From assembly GCA_016795155.1 (NCBI GenBank), contig JAEUIE010000068.1:1-64000 (forward strand): DNA of 64,000 bases. Direction: 5' to 3'. The DNA comes from Planctomycetia bacterium (GTDB lineage: Bacteria; Planctomycetota; Planctomycetia; Gemmatales; HRBIN36). Positions 35,570 through 44,735 of this stretch are shown here, one piece after another; position 1 is the stretch's first letter; every line of letters starts with the position of its first letter. Made by a program: the position numbers and the translations under genes. The notes beneath the pieces are model-generated. The model was not told where the DNA came from. It ran no database searches and saw nothing but the letters and a program-made list of their open reading frames with translations.

Positions 35570-36268
35570 TTACTTGATGCTGCTGATCTTGAAGTTGGAT
35601 AATTGCAGTTCTCGAGCATCAACTTCATTCGTGACCGTCACCACGCGGATCACCTTCGGCAAATCCAATCCCTGGTGGCGAATCCAGTTTTGATTGTGTG
35701 CTTCAGACCTCTCCAGCGATCCATCTTGGGCCCAATATTGAACTACAAAGGAAGTTGGCAAAAACTTACCTTCCTCATTCCTGCCGTTCTCCTGAACAAT
35801 GATGCTGAATTTCCCATCACCCTGCTTGCGATTGACTTCCATGATCTGGTTATCACGAATGCGGTAACTGGAATGCATCTCATCGTTCAGAATGTTCACC
35901 AGCCGACCCAGTGGATGAGAGGTAATGCCGTCAGCAAAGGCACAGGGAGTCTTTCTGGGGATTGCAGGTTGCAAACGATGTGTAATGGTTGAAGTAAGAA
36001 CTTTTTTGACCCAGACTAATGGTTGTCCCTGAATGTCTGTTATTGTCACAACACCCTTGCTGTCTACTTGAACTGTTCCCCGATACTGCTTCTGATTCAC
36101 ATTCAGCTGAATTTCGGCAGTAAATCCTGGAAAATTCTCCATGACTGCTCGTGTTGCACGAGCGTTTGATAACATTTCAGAAGCTTCAGGCTGCTCAACA
36201 GGCTTCTTCACGTTATCGCTTACAATACAGAGTGTTGCACACACAAACGAAACCAACATGGTGGACAT
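35570..36268 (-). CDS. DUF3386-family exported protein
   Basis: 232 residues, with a short hydrophobic N-terminal signal (MSTMLVSFVCATLCIVSD), GGAG six bases before the ATG. The body matches DUF3386 as found in cyanobacteria and planctomycetes: ARATRAVMENFPGFTAEIQL, then GTVQVDSKGVVTI, and a later HPLGRLVNIL. Mostly beta structure is expected. No enzyme motif is known for this family. A 158-base gap without visible signals separates it from the exported DapA-like gene upstream. Confidence 0.75.
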   Translation of the reverse strand: MSTMLVSFVCATLCIVSDNVKKPVEQPEASEMLSNARATRAVMENFPGFTAEIQLNVNQKQYRGTVQVDSKGVVTITDIQGQPLVWVKKVLTSTITHRLQPAIPRKTPCAFADGITSHPLGRLVNILNDEMHSSYRIRDNQIMEVNRKQGDGKFSIIVQENGRNEEGKFLPTSFVVQYWAQDGSLERSEAHNQNWIRHQGLDLPKVIRVVTVTNEVDARELQLSNFKISSIK

Positions 36269-36426
36269 TCACAACTCCAAGCATAGTGACTGATAAATTG
36301 CTAATTGAGATAATGTCTCAACGCATGTCGAATAAAATACTTTTGAGTAAATGATTGTCCAGTTAATTCATACAGAAAAGTAAATAATACTCATCAGAGG
36401 AGTTACTTGTGTCCAAACCAACTATG

Positions 36427-37503
36427 TTATTGCTGGCTGAGTTTATTTACGGTTGAATTCACGATATGTCGATCCCAGGCAGAAAGTTGAGGTAGATCAG
36501 GTTTAACAATTGAATTCATGGGAAAACCCAAGCGATGAAGGGTTGCCTTGAGTCTCGCTTGTGAAGTGTCGCGTCCCAGCCTTTGTGGTAGTTTCAAATC
36601 CTGTGCGGTCATGGTTACCATTCTTGCACTGTTTGCTGTGATGATGCCACCCTTCAGCAACGGCGCCAGTATAAACAGATCACGTTGCTGAGCGCGAGCG
36701 TCTCGCCGTGCGCCAGTCTCGTATGCAGTTTCAAAAGCAAGAACGGTATCGACAGGCAGAATAGCGGCTTCGGGACACATGGCACCATGTCCACCGATGG
36801 CCTGAAACTGAGTTAAGTTTAGCGCAGTTCCACTGAGGAATACTTTTCCAAGGCCCGTTGTGCCACTGATATGTTTCTGTACTTCCCGCAGATCGAGAGT
36901 GGATTCCTTGGCACCGATGACATTGTCTAATGACAGAATCTGAATGACTTCATCGGCCTTCAACGGTCGATCGACACTTCCAGGCATGTGATAATAGAAA
37001 ACTGGCAATTCGTGTGCTTGAGCCAGCATTTGGTAGAAGCCCAGGATATCGCAAAAAGGCGTTCGAGCAGGTCCGGTATACTTGACCAATACAGCGCTGG
37101 CACCCAGATTCTTGGCCTGCTTCAATTGATCAAGTGCGGAAAAGATATCACTGGAATGTATTCCTACGACTACGGGAACTTTTCCTTGTACTACGGCAAC
37201 GGCAGTCGATATAACCTGTGCACGTTCCTCATGACTGGCATACATACCTTCGCCAAGCGTGCCCAGTACCAGCAATCCGTTTACTCGACCAAAGAGCTGA
37301 TATTTGATTTGACGAGCTAGGGCTTCAGTATCAACCCCACAACCAGTGCAATTCCAGGGAGTTAAAACCGTGGGGTAAATACCCGACCAGGCAGGACGGC
37401 AGCATGCTAGTGGAGCTTTGTTAACTGGTGGGCACAGCAGATGATCCTGAGCCTGTAAGCTGCATGCAAAGATCAACAACAGAGTCAAACAGTAGCGAAT
37501 CAT
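36427..37503 (-). CDS. Exported DapA/NanA-family (class I aldolase) protein
   Basis: 358 residues. The start at 37503 has GGGAG seven bases upstream. Residues 1-18 are a signal peptide; Cys14 within IFAC could also be a lipobox. The TIM barrel (from about 40) has GIYPTVLTPW, GTLGEGMYAS (family GTTGE motif with Glu85), VFYYHMP (catalytic Tyr) and the Schiff-base Lys199 in IGAKEST. Cysteines cluster at the N-terminus (CC at 34-35 and CxxC at 52-55), consistent with an oxidising compartment. It probably cleaves or condenses a 2-oxo acid, but dihydrodipicolinate synthesis outside the cytoplasm is unlikely. Confidence 0.87.
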   Translation of the reverse strand: MIRYCLTLLLIFACSLQAQDHLLCPPVNKAPLACCRPAWSGIYPTVLTPWNCTGCGVDTEALARQIKYQLFGRVNGLLVLGTLGEGMYASHEERAQVISTAVAVVQGKVPVVVGIHSSDIFSALDQLKQAKNLGASAVLVKYTGPARTPFCDILGFYQMLAQAHELPVFYYHMPGSVDRPLKADEVIQILSLDNVIGAKESTLDLREVQKHISGTTGLGKVFLSGTALNLTQFQAIGGHGAMCPEAAILPVDTVLAFETAYETGARRDARAQQRDLFILAPLLKGGIITANSARMVTMTAQDLKLPQRLGRDTSQARLKATLHRLGFPMNSIVKPDLPQLSAWDRHIVNSTVNKLSQQ

Positions 37504-37656
37504 GATGCAACTCCCGCGGAAAGAGCATCCGCTATCGCATCACTCGGCAAAACCTGCCTGTAAAGTATGGTCTGAATGATAGTTGATTGGCAACTAGACG
37601 TCACATAGCCCTAATGTGCCATAAAAACGTAATAATCTGCATTCGAAATAGAATGT

Positions 37657-38442
37657 TTACGCAACAGGCCGGCCCATTGCTTCCATCAGCATTTTCATGT
37701 CATCCCAAACATCTTTCTTCGCGTTGGGATTCCGTAACAGATAAGCTGGGTGATATGTGGCAACTACTTTGATGCCATCCACCTGATGAATCTGCTTCCG
37801 CATTTTGCCAATGCTGATCGTGGTATTCAAAATGGTCTGAGCTGCTACCAGGCCGAGACAGCAGATAAACTTTGGCTGAATCAACTGAATTTGTCGATCA
37901 AGAAACCCTCGGCAATGTGATACCTCATCAGCCAGCGGTTGGCGATTTCCAGGGGGACGGCACTTCAAGACGTTGGCAATGTAGATTTCTTCTCTTTTCA
38001 ACTTACATGCTGCTATGATTTTATTCAGCAGTTGTCCTGCAGCGCCGACAAACGGCTCACCTGCCTTGTCTTCATCGGCTCCTGGTGCTTCGCCGATGAA
38101 CAGTAACTCTGTGTCAACGTTTCCCACACCAAAGACGGTACGTGTTCGATTACGAACCAATTCAGTGCATCGCGTACAGGGTTGCACTTCCTGCTGGTCA
38201 ATGAGATTCAGTTGATGTCGTTTATGATCTGTAGAGTATGCTTCAGTGGTGCTGTGAGTGGCTTTCTGCATTGAAGTTGCGGGAGAAGACGCGTTTCCTG
38301 GCGAGTGGACAACAACTGGCTTCTCCAGACGTGATACAACGGTTGGTACAATGTTATCTGAAGAGGGAAGAAATGAGACTCCTCCTGCCTGCAGACTGCT
38401 GACGTGCTGCAATGCCATACGTGCCAAATCAGCACCTGTCAT
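37657..38442 (-). CDS. Uracil-DNA glycosylase, family 4 (Fe-S)
   Basis: 261 residues. The N-terminal ~80 residues are poorly conserved. The catalytic domain has [22 protein letters not shown] (motif A), [14 protein letters not shown]-rich [10 protein letters not shown] and motif B HPAYLLRN. Cysteines in PCTRC, KCRPP and SHCRG fit the 4Fe-4S cluster of family 4. It removes uracil from DNA to start base-excision repair. It has AAAGGGG before the ATG and is divergent from the glycosyltransferase. Confidence 0.93.
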   Translation of the reverse strand: MTGADLARMALQHVSSLQAGGVSFLPSSDNIVPTVVSRLEKPVVVHSPGNASSPATSMQKATHSTTEAYSTDHKRHQLNLIDQQEVQPCTRCTELVRNRTRTVFGVGNVDTELLFIGEAPGADEDKAGEPFVGAAGQLLNKIIAACKLKREEIYIANVLKCRPPGNRQPLADEVSHCRGFLDRQIQLIQPKFICCLGLVAAQTILNTTISIGKMRKQIHQVDGIKVVATYHPAYLLRNPNAKKDVWDDMKMLMEAMGRPVA

Positions 38443-38541
38443 ATTAAAAGCCCCTTTGATTCACATGGATGAGATTATGTATGAGTGTCTGAGAGTCATC
38501 TCGACTTGTGCATTTTTTGAACTGCGACTATCGTTGCGTTC

Positions 38542-40125
38542 ATGCATAATCAATCGGCAGTACACCGCTGGTTTTGTCGAGGTTGGTATCCTTCTACCGA
38601 CCGTTCCGCCATGTTGATTTTGTTGCTCCTGGCACTCACGCTGAAAATTACCGTGTTGTTACAGAAACCGATTCTCGCACGCGATGGCATCCTGCAATTG
38701 CAATACGCTTTTGAGCTGAGTGAACGACCCTGGACTTCAGTGATTCGAGAATCCCCTTTTCATCCCTGGTATGCCTATTCGGTGCTGGTCACTTCACAAA
38801 TATTTCAATGGTTCGAGCCGGGAATACTCACGCCAGATCAATGGCAATGGTGCGGACACCTTTCATCTTCTTTCGCTGGTCTTTTGATGATATTTCCTCT
38901 GTATGGCTTAGCACGTTCATGGCTTCCCATCCGAGTAGCTTGGATTGGCTCGTTGCTGTTCTTGATTTTGCCAAGTGTTGTTCACACAACGTCTGATGTA
39001 CTTACTGAAAGCTGGTATCTCGTGTTTGCACTGGGTGCGATGTGGGCAATGGTGCATGGAGTCAAATCCCAACGCTCCAGTTGGTTTGTTGTTTCGGGAT
39101 TACTTGCTGGTTCAGCATATCTGGTTCGCGTGGAAGCGCTTATCCTGCCTATGACCTGTCTGCTATGGATTGTGATCCGCAACTGGCAGAATCATGTCTG
39201 GATTCCAACGCTGTCGAGTTTCAGAAATCTGCTCTTACTGATATGCTGCTTTCTCCTGCCTCCGTTGCCTTACATGTTGACGATTGGAACTTGGAGCAAC
39301 AGGCCAGCCGCAAAACAATTACTGGCAGCAAAGCAAAGCAATGATATGGCTGTCGGAACATCACATCTGTTGGCGATGCAGAGGTTACAACCTGGTGTAA
39401 ATGGCCGTGTTAATGAGACGATTGAGTTCATCGATGCTTTAACTGTCGTGGTTGCCACCCATGGGCGGGCGGGACATTATCTGCTGTGGCCTTTAGCTTT
39501 GCTGGGATTCATACTGATAATGCGATCACGTCACAGTGAACCTGCATTTCTTGTTTTTAATTGTTTCACAGTTCTTCACCTCGTAATGATTTGCCGATTA
39601 GCTGCGGTTGCGGGATACACTTCTGAGCGACATACCTTAATGCTGGTTGTTTTAGCAGCACAGGTCGCTGCGTTGGGTTTGACTTATGCAAGCAGCATGA
39701 TGCAGCGGTTTTTGTCGATATCAAGGATTTCCAGTCGCATGGTGACGGTTGTTTTACTCATGGTTCTCGGATTAGTGAATTTGCCTAGAAGCGTGCAGCC
39801 GTTACATCGTTCTCAGGAAGGGCATCGGCAGGCTGGTTTATGGCTTGCAGACCATATGGAATATCAGGATCACCTGGTCGATCCATACCAATGGGCGAGT
39901 TTCTATGCCGGTGTAACATTCCAAGGCAGAAATAAAGTGTCTGAGGCAGTCAGCACGTTGGGAATCATTGATTTGCGTGATGCAGATTTAAACCGGAAGC
40001 AAATGTGGAAAGATGCTGGTGTAACGAGCCAGGAAGCAACTACGGTGTGGAGTTGGCCCTTGAGTTCCAGTCCGCGTCTGTTGATACGAAAAACTGTGGA
40101 GACACAGTTGATTCAGGATAACTAA
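38542..40125 (+). CDS. Multipass membrane glycosyltransferase (GT39/PMT-like)
   Basis: 527 residues with about ten or eleven hydrophobic segments. The first luminal loop ARDGILQLQYAFEL carries the acidic RD motif seen in PMT/ArnT-like (GT-C) enzymes, which transfer sugars from a polyprenyl phosphate. The start is uncertain: ATG 38611 would begin right at the first TM helix, and no ribosome binding site supports either. Acceptor and donor cannot be inferred. It is located in the cytoplasmic membrane. Confidence 0.75.
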   Translation: MHNQSAVHRWFCRGWYPSTDRSAMLILLLLALTLKITVLLQKPILARDGILQLQYAFELSERPWTSVIRESPFHPWYAYSVLVTSQIFQWFEPGILTPDQWQWCGHLSSSFAGLLMIFPLYGLARSWLPIRVAWIGSLLFLILPSVVHTTSDVLTESWYLVFALGAMWAMVHGVKSQRSSWFVVSGLLAGSAYLVRVEALILPMTCLLWIVIRNWQNHVWIPTLSSFRNLLLLICCFLLPPLPYMLTIGTWSNRPAAKQLLAAKQSNDMAVGTSHLLAMQRLQPGVNGRVNETIEFIDALTVVVATHGRAGHYLLWPLALLGFILIMRSRHSEPAFLVFNCFTVLHLVMICRLAAVAGYTSERHTLMLVVLAAQVAALGLTYASSMMQRFLSISRISSRMVTVVLLMVLGLVNLPRSVQPLHRSQEGHRQAGLWLADHMEYQDHLVDPYQWASFYAGVTFQGRNKVSEAVSTLGIIDLRDADLNRKQMWKDAGVTSQEATTVWSWPLSSSPRLLIRKTVETQLIQDN

Positions 40126-40133
40126 AAAACAAT

Positions 40134-40157
40134 CCACCGGAGGGGCAGTTCCGGTGG
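40134..40157 (-). terminator. Terminator of rplC
   Basis: Minus-strand stem CCACCGGA/TCCGGTGG (8 bp, 8-base loop) followed by ATTGTTTTTTAG, 25 bases past the rplC stop. It sits just after the convergent glycosyltransferase gene, on whose strand it lacks a T-run. Confidence 0.85.
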
Positions 40158-40182
40158 TTGCGCCGACTGGACGTAATAGGAA

Positions 40183-40908
40183 TTATTTCTTCTTGGTTAC
40201 TGCCTTACGTTTCTTGTTAGTCGGGCGAATCATGACAAAGCCGTTATTGGCTCCGGGAATCGCGCCTTTAATCAGAAGCAGGTTGCTCTCCTCATCAATG
40301 CGAACAACTTTCAGATTGCGAATGGTAACACGTTCATTGCCATATTGGCCAGCCATTTTTTTACCTTTTTTCTTCTTTCCACTGTTGCCGCGATCAGTGG
40401 CATGTGCGGCCTGGCTACCAGCTGCACGGTGGTGACGCTTTACACCATGGCTCGCAGGCAATCCACCAAAGTTCCAACGCTTCATGACACCTGTGGTGCC
40501 ACGACCTTTCGTGATGCCAATGACATCGACGGCGGCAACGCCTTCAAACTGCTTGACGGTGAACTTGTCACCCACTTTGACTTCTGGAGCATTTTCAGTG
40601 CGAAATTCCCGAATGAATCGCTGGGGTTCGCAGTTGGCCTTTTCGCGTAGTGGCTTGCCGGATGAACTGGCAGCTTTGGATCGCTTGGAATCCAGGTTGG
40701 CTACATGGCCACGCTCTGCACGGATGGCACTTTTGCGCTTTTTATCCAGAAACCCAAGCTGAATAGCATGGTAACCATCCAGTTCAGGTTGACGAATTTG
40801 AAGAACCGTGTTGGGCCCAACTTCCATTACAGTTACAGGGATGGCTAGCCCTTTGTCGTCATAAATCTGCGACATTCCGATCTTTCGACCTAACATTCCG
40901 ACTGACAT
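40183..40908 (-). CDS. rplC: 50S ribosomal protein L3
   Basis: 241 residues, from ATG 40908 with GGAG upstream (an ATG at 40896 beginning MLGRKIGMSQ is also possible; ATG 40926 is not supported). It starts as typical L3 (MLGRKIGMSQIYDDKG) and has RGTTGVMKRWNFGG, then a Lys-rich insertion (GKKKKGKKMAGQYG), NERVTIRNLKVVRID and a basic tail. L3 binds 23S rRNA near the peptidyl transferase centre. It is solitary: rpsJ, rplD and the rest of the S10 operon are not beside it, and a terminator follows it. Confidence 0.95.
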   Translation of the reverse strand: MSVGMLGRKIGMSQIYDDKGLAIPVTVMEVGPNTVLQIRQPELDGYHAIQLGFLDKKRKSAIRAERGHVANLDSKRSKAASSSGKPLREKANCEPQRFIREFRTENAPEVKVGDKFTVKQFEGVAAVDVIGITKGRGTTGVMKRWNFGGLPASHGVKRHHRAAGSQAAHATDRGNSGKKKKGKKMAGQYGNERVTIRNLKVVRIDEESNLLLIKGAIPGANNGFVMIRPTNKKRKAVTKKK

Positions 40909-40956
40909 AGCAGGAAACTCCAGCAAGCGGCAAATGGCCGTTTGTTCGATTTACGT

Positions 40957-41005
40957 TGGAACCTAACATCTTATGAGTGCAGAGCACGTTGTGTAGAAGG
41001 TTCCA
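40957..41005 (-). promoter_or_regulatory. Inverted repeat in the rplC leader
   Basis: TGGAACCT (40957-40964) and AGGTTCCA (40998-41005) form an 8-bp perfect inverted repeat around a 33-base loop, 49 bases before the rplC start. It could form a leader stem for autoregulation of L3. No consensus is known to me. Confidence 0.35.
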
Positions 41006-41078
41006 GATTTTTCATTTCTACCAGCGTAGCTAAGGAGATAAGGTCATACAGTATAGAGACTTAGGTGTCTTTTGCTTT

Positions 41079-41309
41079 TTAACCAAACAACCAGGGAATA
41101 ATCACCTGTAATCCGACATAAAGGAACAGGAATACGCCACCCAGAAAAGTAATGATGTAAATAATGCCCCGGCCCGCATGATGAAGGATATGTTGCCAGT
41201 CATCGTACCGGCATGCACTGAAGAGTAGATTTACCAGAACTATCATGATCGGAAAATGAATGAACACTTCCCATGATGCAGGCCCAGGAATACCACCTTG
41301 TGGGTTCAT
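41079..41309 (-). CDS. Small membrane protein coupled to the DUF6677 gene
   Basis: 76 residues with two hydrophobic segments (about 14-33 and 50-72). Its ATG overlaps the stop of the upstream DUF6677 gene (ATGA), so the products are probably made together and may interact. No motif is recognised; the function is unknown. Confidence 0.6.
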   Translation of the reverse strand: MNPQGGIPGPASWEVFIHFPIMIVLVNLLFSACRYDDWQHILHHAGRGIIYIITFLGGVFLFLYVGLQVIIPWLFG

Positions 41310-41998
41310 TTCTTCTTCTCGCGTTTAGGCGGCTTGAGGGTGGCAACTTTGAATCGTACTGGTCCGGCATAGGCATCATATATGACTACGAGATTGAGTG
41401 CACCGGCTAGTACGGTGTAGATCCAGTAAATATCCCAGAGCCTTCCCAAGCCCTCTAATTTCTGAATTCGGTTATCTTCCGCCTCATATCTTTCAAGGTG
41501 GCTCTTGCGCACGAACATGGAGTTGTTATCCTGCGCTGTCAGAGTTCCAGGTGATTCCTGGTAGGTGCTGAAAACAGGTGCATCGGGGAAGAGATAATTC
41601 CACAGAGCTGGCCAGGCTGGGAGACCTACCCAGAACTGCATGATATATTGCGGTCGATTCCAGAGGTTTCCCAGAAATGTGGGTAATGGTTTACCCATAA
41701 AGTGGGCGCTCTTGAATAATCTGCCATTGGCACGATCTTCCTCCACATACACTTCCTGCACGTGTGGAAGATAGACGTTGCGCCATTGGCTTTTGGCGAA
41801 ACCATAAAAGAACATTCCCCACAACGCCACCAGGAACAGGCAGCCTTTGCAGAGCCTCACGAAATTACCAGAAAGATAACCCTGCACCATATGACCAAGC
41901 CCGGGTACTGCAACACTGAGCAATGCTGCAACGACAGGAACTGGAACTGGTGCTGTCGCTGGCGGAGGCTTGATAGTATGAACCGGTGCAGAGGACAT
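41306..41998 (-). CDS. DUF6677-family membrane protein
   Basis: 230 residues. The N-terminal half has AALLSVAVPGLGHMVQGYLSG with hydrophobic segments near 22-45 and 50-70, and a third near 200. The 'PGLGHxxQG' pattern is the one of DUF6677, a planctomycete family of unknown function. The central region is soluble. It is coupled to the small membrane gene downstream. It lies about 110 bases downstream of pnp on the same strand, separated by a hairpin. Confidence 0.7.
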   Translation of the reverse strand: MSSAPVHTIKPPPATAPVPVPVVAALLSVAVPGLGHMVQGYLSGNFVRLCKGCLFLVALWGMFFYGFAKSQWRNVYLPHVQEVYVEEDRANGRLFKSAHFMGKPLPTFLGNLWNRPQYIMQFWVGLPAWPALWNYLFPDAPVFSTYQESPGTLTAQDNNSMFVRKSHLERYEAEDNRIQKLEGLGRLWDIYWIYTVLAGALNLVVIYDAYAGPVRFKVATLKPPKREKKK

Positions 41999-42070
41999 CG
42001 AAGATTAGGCCCATAGTGGTTAACTGCATCAAGTTTGATGCAGCTTCAGCGGATTCTGACGAAATAGTAT

Positions 42071-42101
42071 GGAGCATGATCCAATAGATGGTTCATGCTC
42101 C
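42071..42101 (-). terminator. Hairpin at the 3' end of pnp
   Basis: A 9-bp perfect stem GGAGCATGA/TCATGCTCC with three further inner pairs (CCA/TGG) begins 5 bases after the pnp stop. Only a short T-rich stretch follows, so it may be a 3'-end stabiliser or weak terminator. Confidence 0.6.
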
Positions 42102-42106
42102 CACTG

Positions 42107-44521
42107 TTAGTAATAGTCTGGACGCTGTGGTGGTTGCCCATAGCCTTCATCGTGTCCCCGGCCACGACCACGATCATTGCCTCGGTCGCCACGATCTCCG
42201 CGGAAACCACCACGTTGACCGCCGCGATCACCTCCTCGATCGCCACCACGGTCTCCTCCTCGATCTCCACCACGATAGCCACCACGCTGTCCACCGCCAC
42301 GGTAATCCTGGCGGGGAGGATAATCCTGTCGAGGTTGATATTCCTGTCGGGGTGGCGGCATGACATTCCCAGGTTCGGGCAACTCAATTCCTTCCTCGGC
42401 AGGCTCAAAGCGAGGAATAGCTACTGGGGTTGCTGGTGCACCACCTTCAGGCTGCATTAGGATCTTACGACTCAGTTTGACGCGATCCTGATTATCGATG
42501 GCGATAACTTTGACCTTAACGATGTCGCCAACCTTTACGACATCTTCAACGCGACTGACAAAGCCATCAGCCAGTTCACTGATGTGACACAAGCCATCTC
42601 GTCCTGGTGCAATCTCAATGAATGCTCCAAAGTCCTTAATGGAACTGACTTTGCCTTCATAGACTCGGCCAACTTTGATTTCTTCAATCATTGCTTCCAC
42701 TTTATTGCGGGCTGCTTCTGCTCCATCAGCAGTGCTCGAAGCAATAAAGACTGTTCCATCTTCAGCGATATCGATCTTGGTCTTGGTAGTTTCCTGAATA
42801 GCCTTGATATTCTTGCCACCAGGACCGATCAGCAAACCAATCTTTTCCGGATTGATCTTGATGGTCACTAGTCGTGGTGCGTTCTTATTGATTTCGCCAC
42901 GTGGTGCACGTAGTGTGCCGAGCATGGTTCGCAGAATATCCAAACGGGCTTCCCGTGCCTGCTGAAGTGCCTTGCGAATGATCTCTTCGTTGATGGCAGT
43001 GATTTTCAGATCGAGCTGAATGCCTGTAACACCACGGCCCGTGCCTGCAACTTTGAAATCCATGTCGCCATAGTGATCTTCATCACCCATGATATCGGTC
43101 AGCAGCACATACTGGTCTCCTTCCTTGACCAGACCGATAGAAATGCCAGCGACTGGATCAGTGATAGGCACACCGGCATCCATCAGTGCCAGAGTGGATC
43201 CACACACGGTTGCCATGCTGCTGGAGCCATTGGATTCAGTGATGTCGCTGACAATTCGAATGGTGTAGGGGAATTTTTCTGTGGTTGGAAGAACAGCTCG
43301 GACACTTCGTTCAGCCAAAGCACCGTGTCCAACTTCGCGGCGGCCTGGAGTGCGTATTGGTTTGCACTCACCTACACTGAATGGCGGGAAGTTGTAATCC
43401 AACATGAACTTCTTGGAGAACTCGCCGATTAGCCCTTCCATTTTCTGTTCATCACTGGAGGTGCCCAGGGTAATGGTCATCAGGGCTTGAGTCTCACCAC
43501 GCTGGAAGAGTGCGGAGCCGTGAGTCCTGGGTAACAAACCTACCTCACAGTACAAGGGACGAATCTGCTTGTGACTGCGGCCATCCGCACGAGTGCCTTC
43601 CAGAGCCAGATCACGAACCACGACTTCTTCCAGTTTGCTGAGAGCAGCATCAACCTGCGATTCCGTGTAAGGCGAGCCTTCGGAAACGGGGAAATCGGCT
43701 TTGATCTTATCCTTCAGCGCTGAGATGGCTTTGGCACGTTCCTGTTTGCCTGGAGTCTGTTTCTGCTTTTTGAATTCGTCGTAATATTCTTTCCTGAATT
43801 CTTTTGTCAAGGGATTGGCTGTTTCAACGTACTCAGACTTTGGCTTGCCAGCCTTAGCTGCCAGTTCCCTGACCATTTCTGCGACCTGCAGACAGACGGA
43901 ATGCCCGAACATGATGGCATCGCCCATGGCAGCTTCAGGAATTTCCTTCGAGAAGCCTTCGATCATGGCAACGCCGTCTTCCTTGCCTGCAACGACCAGA
44001 TCAAGATCGCTTTTTTCGACTTCAGCGTAGGTAGGGAAGGCTACCAACTGGCCATCGACTCGTCCGACGCGAACACTGCCTGTCGGTCCTTTAAAGGGCA
44101 TTTGTGAAATGGCCAGAGCTGCACTGGCGCCAATCATGGCCAGCACGTCAGGATCATTCTGATCATCAGCTGAGATAACTGATGCAATGACCTGCACTTC
44201 ATTGATGTAATGTTCTGGGAAGAGCGGACGTAACGGCCGATCTATCAATCGTGATGTCAGCGTTTCCTTGAGGGTAGGTCTGCCTTCCCTCTTGATATAT
44301 CCGCCGGGGAATTTCCCAGCAGAATAACCTTTTTCGCGGTATTCAACCGTAAGGGGGAAAAAGTCGCGGCCTTCAATCACTTTTCCCTCAACCGCAGTAA
44401 CCAGTACCATGGTTTCCCCCATAGTGACTATTACTGATCCGTGTGCCTGCTTAGCGATTTTTCCCGTTTCAAGACTGATGGTTTTTCCACCGAACTGACG
44501 TTCGACGCGGTGGACTTGCAT
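42107..44521 (-). CDS. pnp: Polynucleotide phosphorylase with RGG-rich tail
   Basis: 804 residues. Two RNase PH-like domains flank a helical domain (about 10-540); the second one carries SDITESNGSSSMATVCG. A KH domain (about 555-610, IGPGGKNIKAI) and an S1 domain (about 620-690, EGKVSSIKDFGAFIEI) follow. The tail from about residue 740 is Arg-Gly rich, with four GGDR repeats and FRGD/RGRG motifs, unlike the usual short acidic or plain tails. The enzyme phosphorolyses RNA 3'-5' and can add tails. Its classic partner rpsO lies upstream. Confidence 0.97.
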   Translation of the reverse strand: MQVHRVERQFGGKTISLETGKIAKQAHGSVIVTMGETMVLVTAVEGKVIEGRDFFPLTVEYREKGYSAGKFPGGYIKREGRPTLKETLTSRLIDRPLRPLFPEHYINEVQVIASVISADDQNDPDVLAMIGASAALAISQMPFKGPTGSVRVGRVDGQLVAFPTYAEVEKSDLDLVVAGKEDGVAMIEGFSKEIPEAAMGDAIMFGHSVCLQVAEMVRELAAKAGKPKSEYVETANPLTKEFRKEYYDEFKKQKQTPGKQERAKAISALKDKIKADFPVSEGSPYTESQVDAALSKLEEVVVRDLALEGTRADGRSHKQIRPLYCEVGLLPRTHGSALFQRGETQALMTITLGTSSDEQKMEGLIGEFSKKFMLDYNFPPFSVGECKPIRTPGRREVGHGALAERSVRAVLPTTEKFPYTIRIVSDITESNGSSSMATVCGSTLALMDAGVPITDPVAGISIGLVKEGDQYVLLTDIMGDEDHYGDMDFKVAGTGRGVTGIQLDLKITAINEEIIRKALQQAREARLDILRTMLGTLRAPRGEINKNAPRLVTIKINPEKIGLLIGPGGKNIKAIQETTKTKIDIAEDGTVFIASSTADGAEAARNKVEAMIEEIKVGRVYEGKVSSIKDFGAFIEIAPGRDGLCHISELADGFVSRVEDVVKVGDIVKVKVIAIDNQDRVKLSRKILMQPEGGAPATPVAIPRFEPAEEGIELPEPGNVMPPPRQEYQPRQDYPPRQDYRGGGQRGGYRGGDRGGDRGGDRGGDRGGQRGGFRGDRGDRGNDRGRGRGHDEGYGQPPQRPDYY
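42155..42301 (-). repeat. Tandem repeats encoding the RGG tail of PNPase
   Basis: A 12-base repeat coding DRGG is repeated four times (about 42218-42265), within a longer RGG/YRGG/FRGD region. In-frame low-complexity DNA of this kind can change length by slippage. Confidence 0.75.
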
Positions 44522-44692
44522 GGTGTTTCTCGTGGACTTAGTCCTAAAATAGTTTCCAGATAATCTGGCAAAGCAATAGTATGAAGCGACAGCAGTAATT
44601 ACTTCAATGCAGTCGAAGGCAGGACACTACATCTCACTCAAAGGGATAATCCTTCGCCGAAACAGGTGCTACCAGTATGCTTTGCTCAGTGC

Positions 44693-44725
44693 CTTCAAAA
44701 AAGACAAGACGGCACCCTGGCCGCC
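44693..44725 (-). terminator. Intrinsic terminator after rpsO
   Basis: A 6-bp stem GGCGGC/GCCGTC (one G-U pair) with a 6-base loop, followed by TTGTCTTTTTT, starts about 11 bases after the rpsO stop. It would limit read-through from rpsO into pnp. Confidence 0.8.
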
Positions 44726-44735
44726 TTGAACAGTG

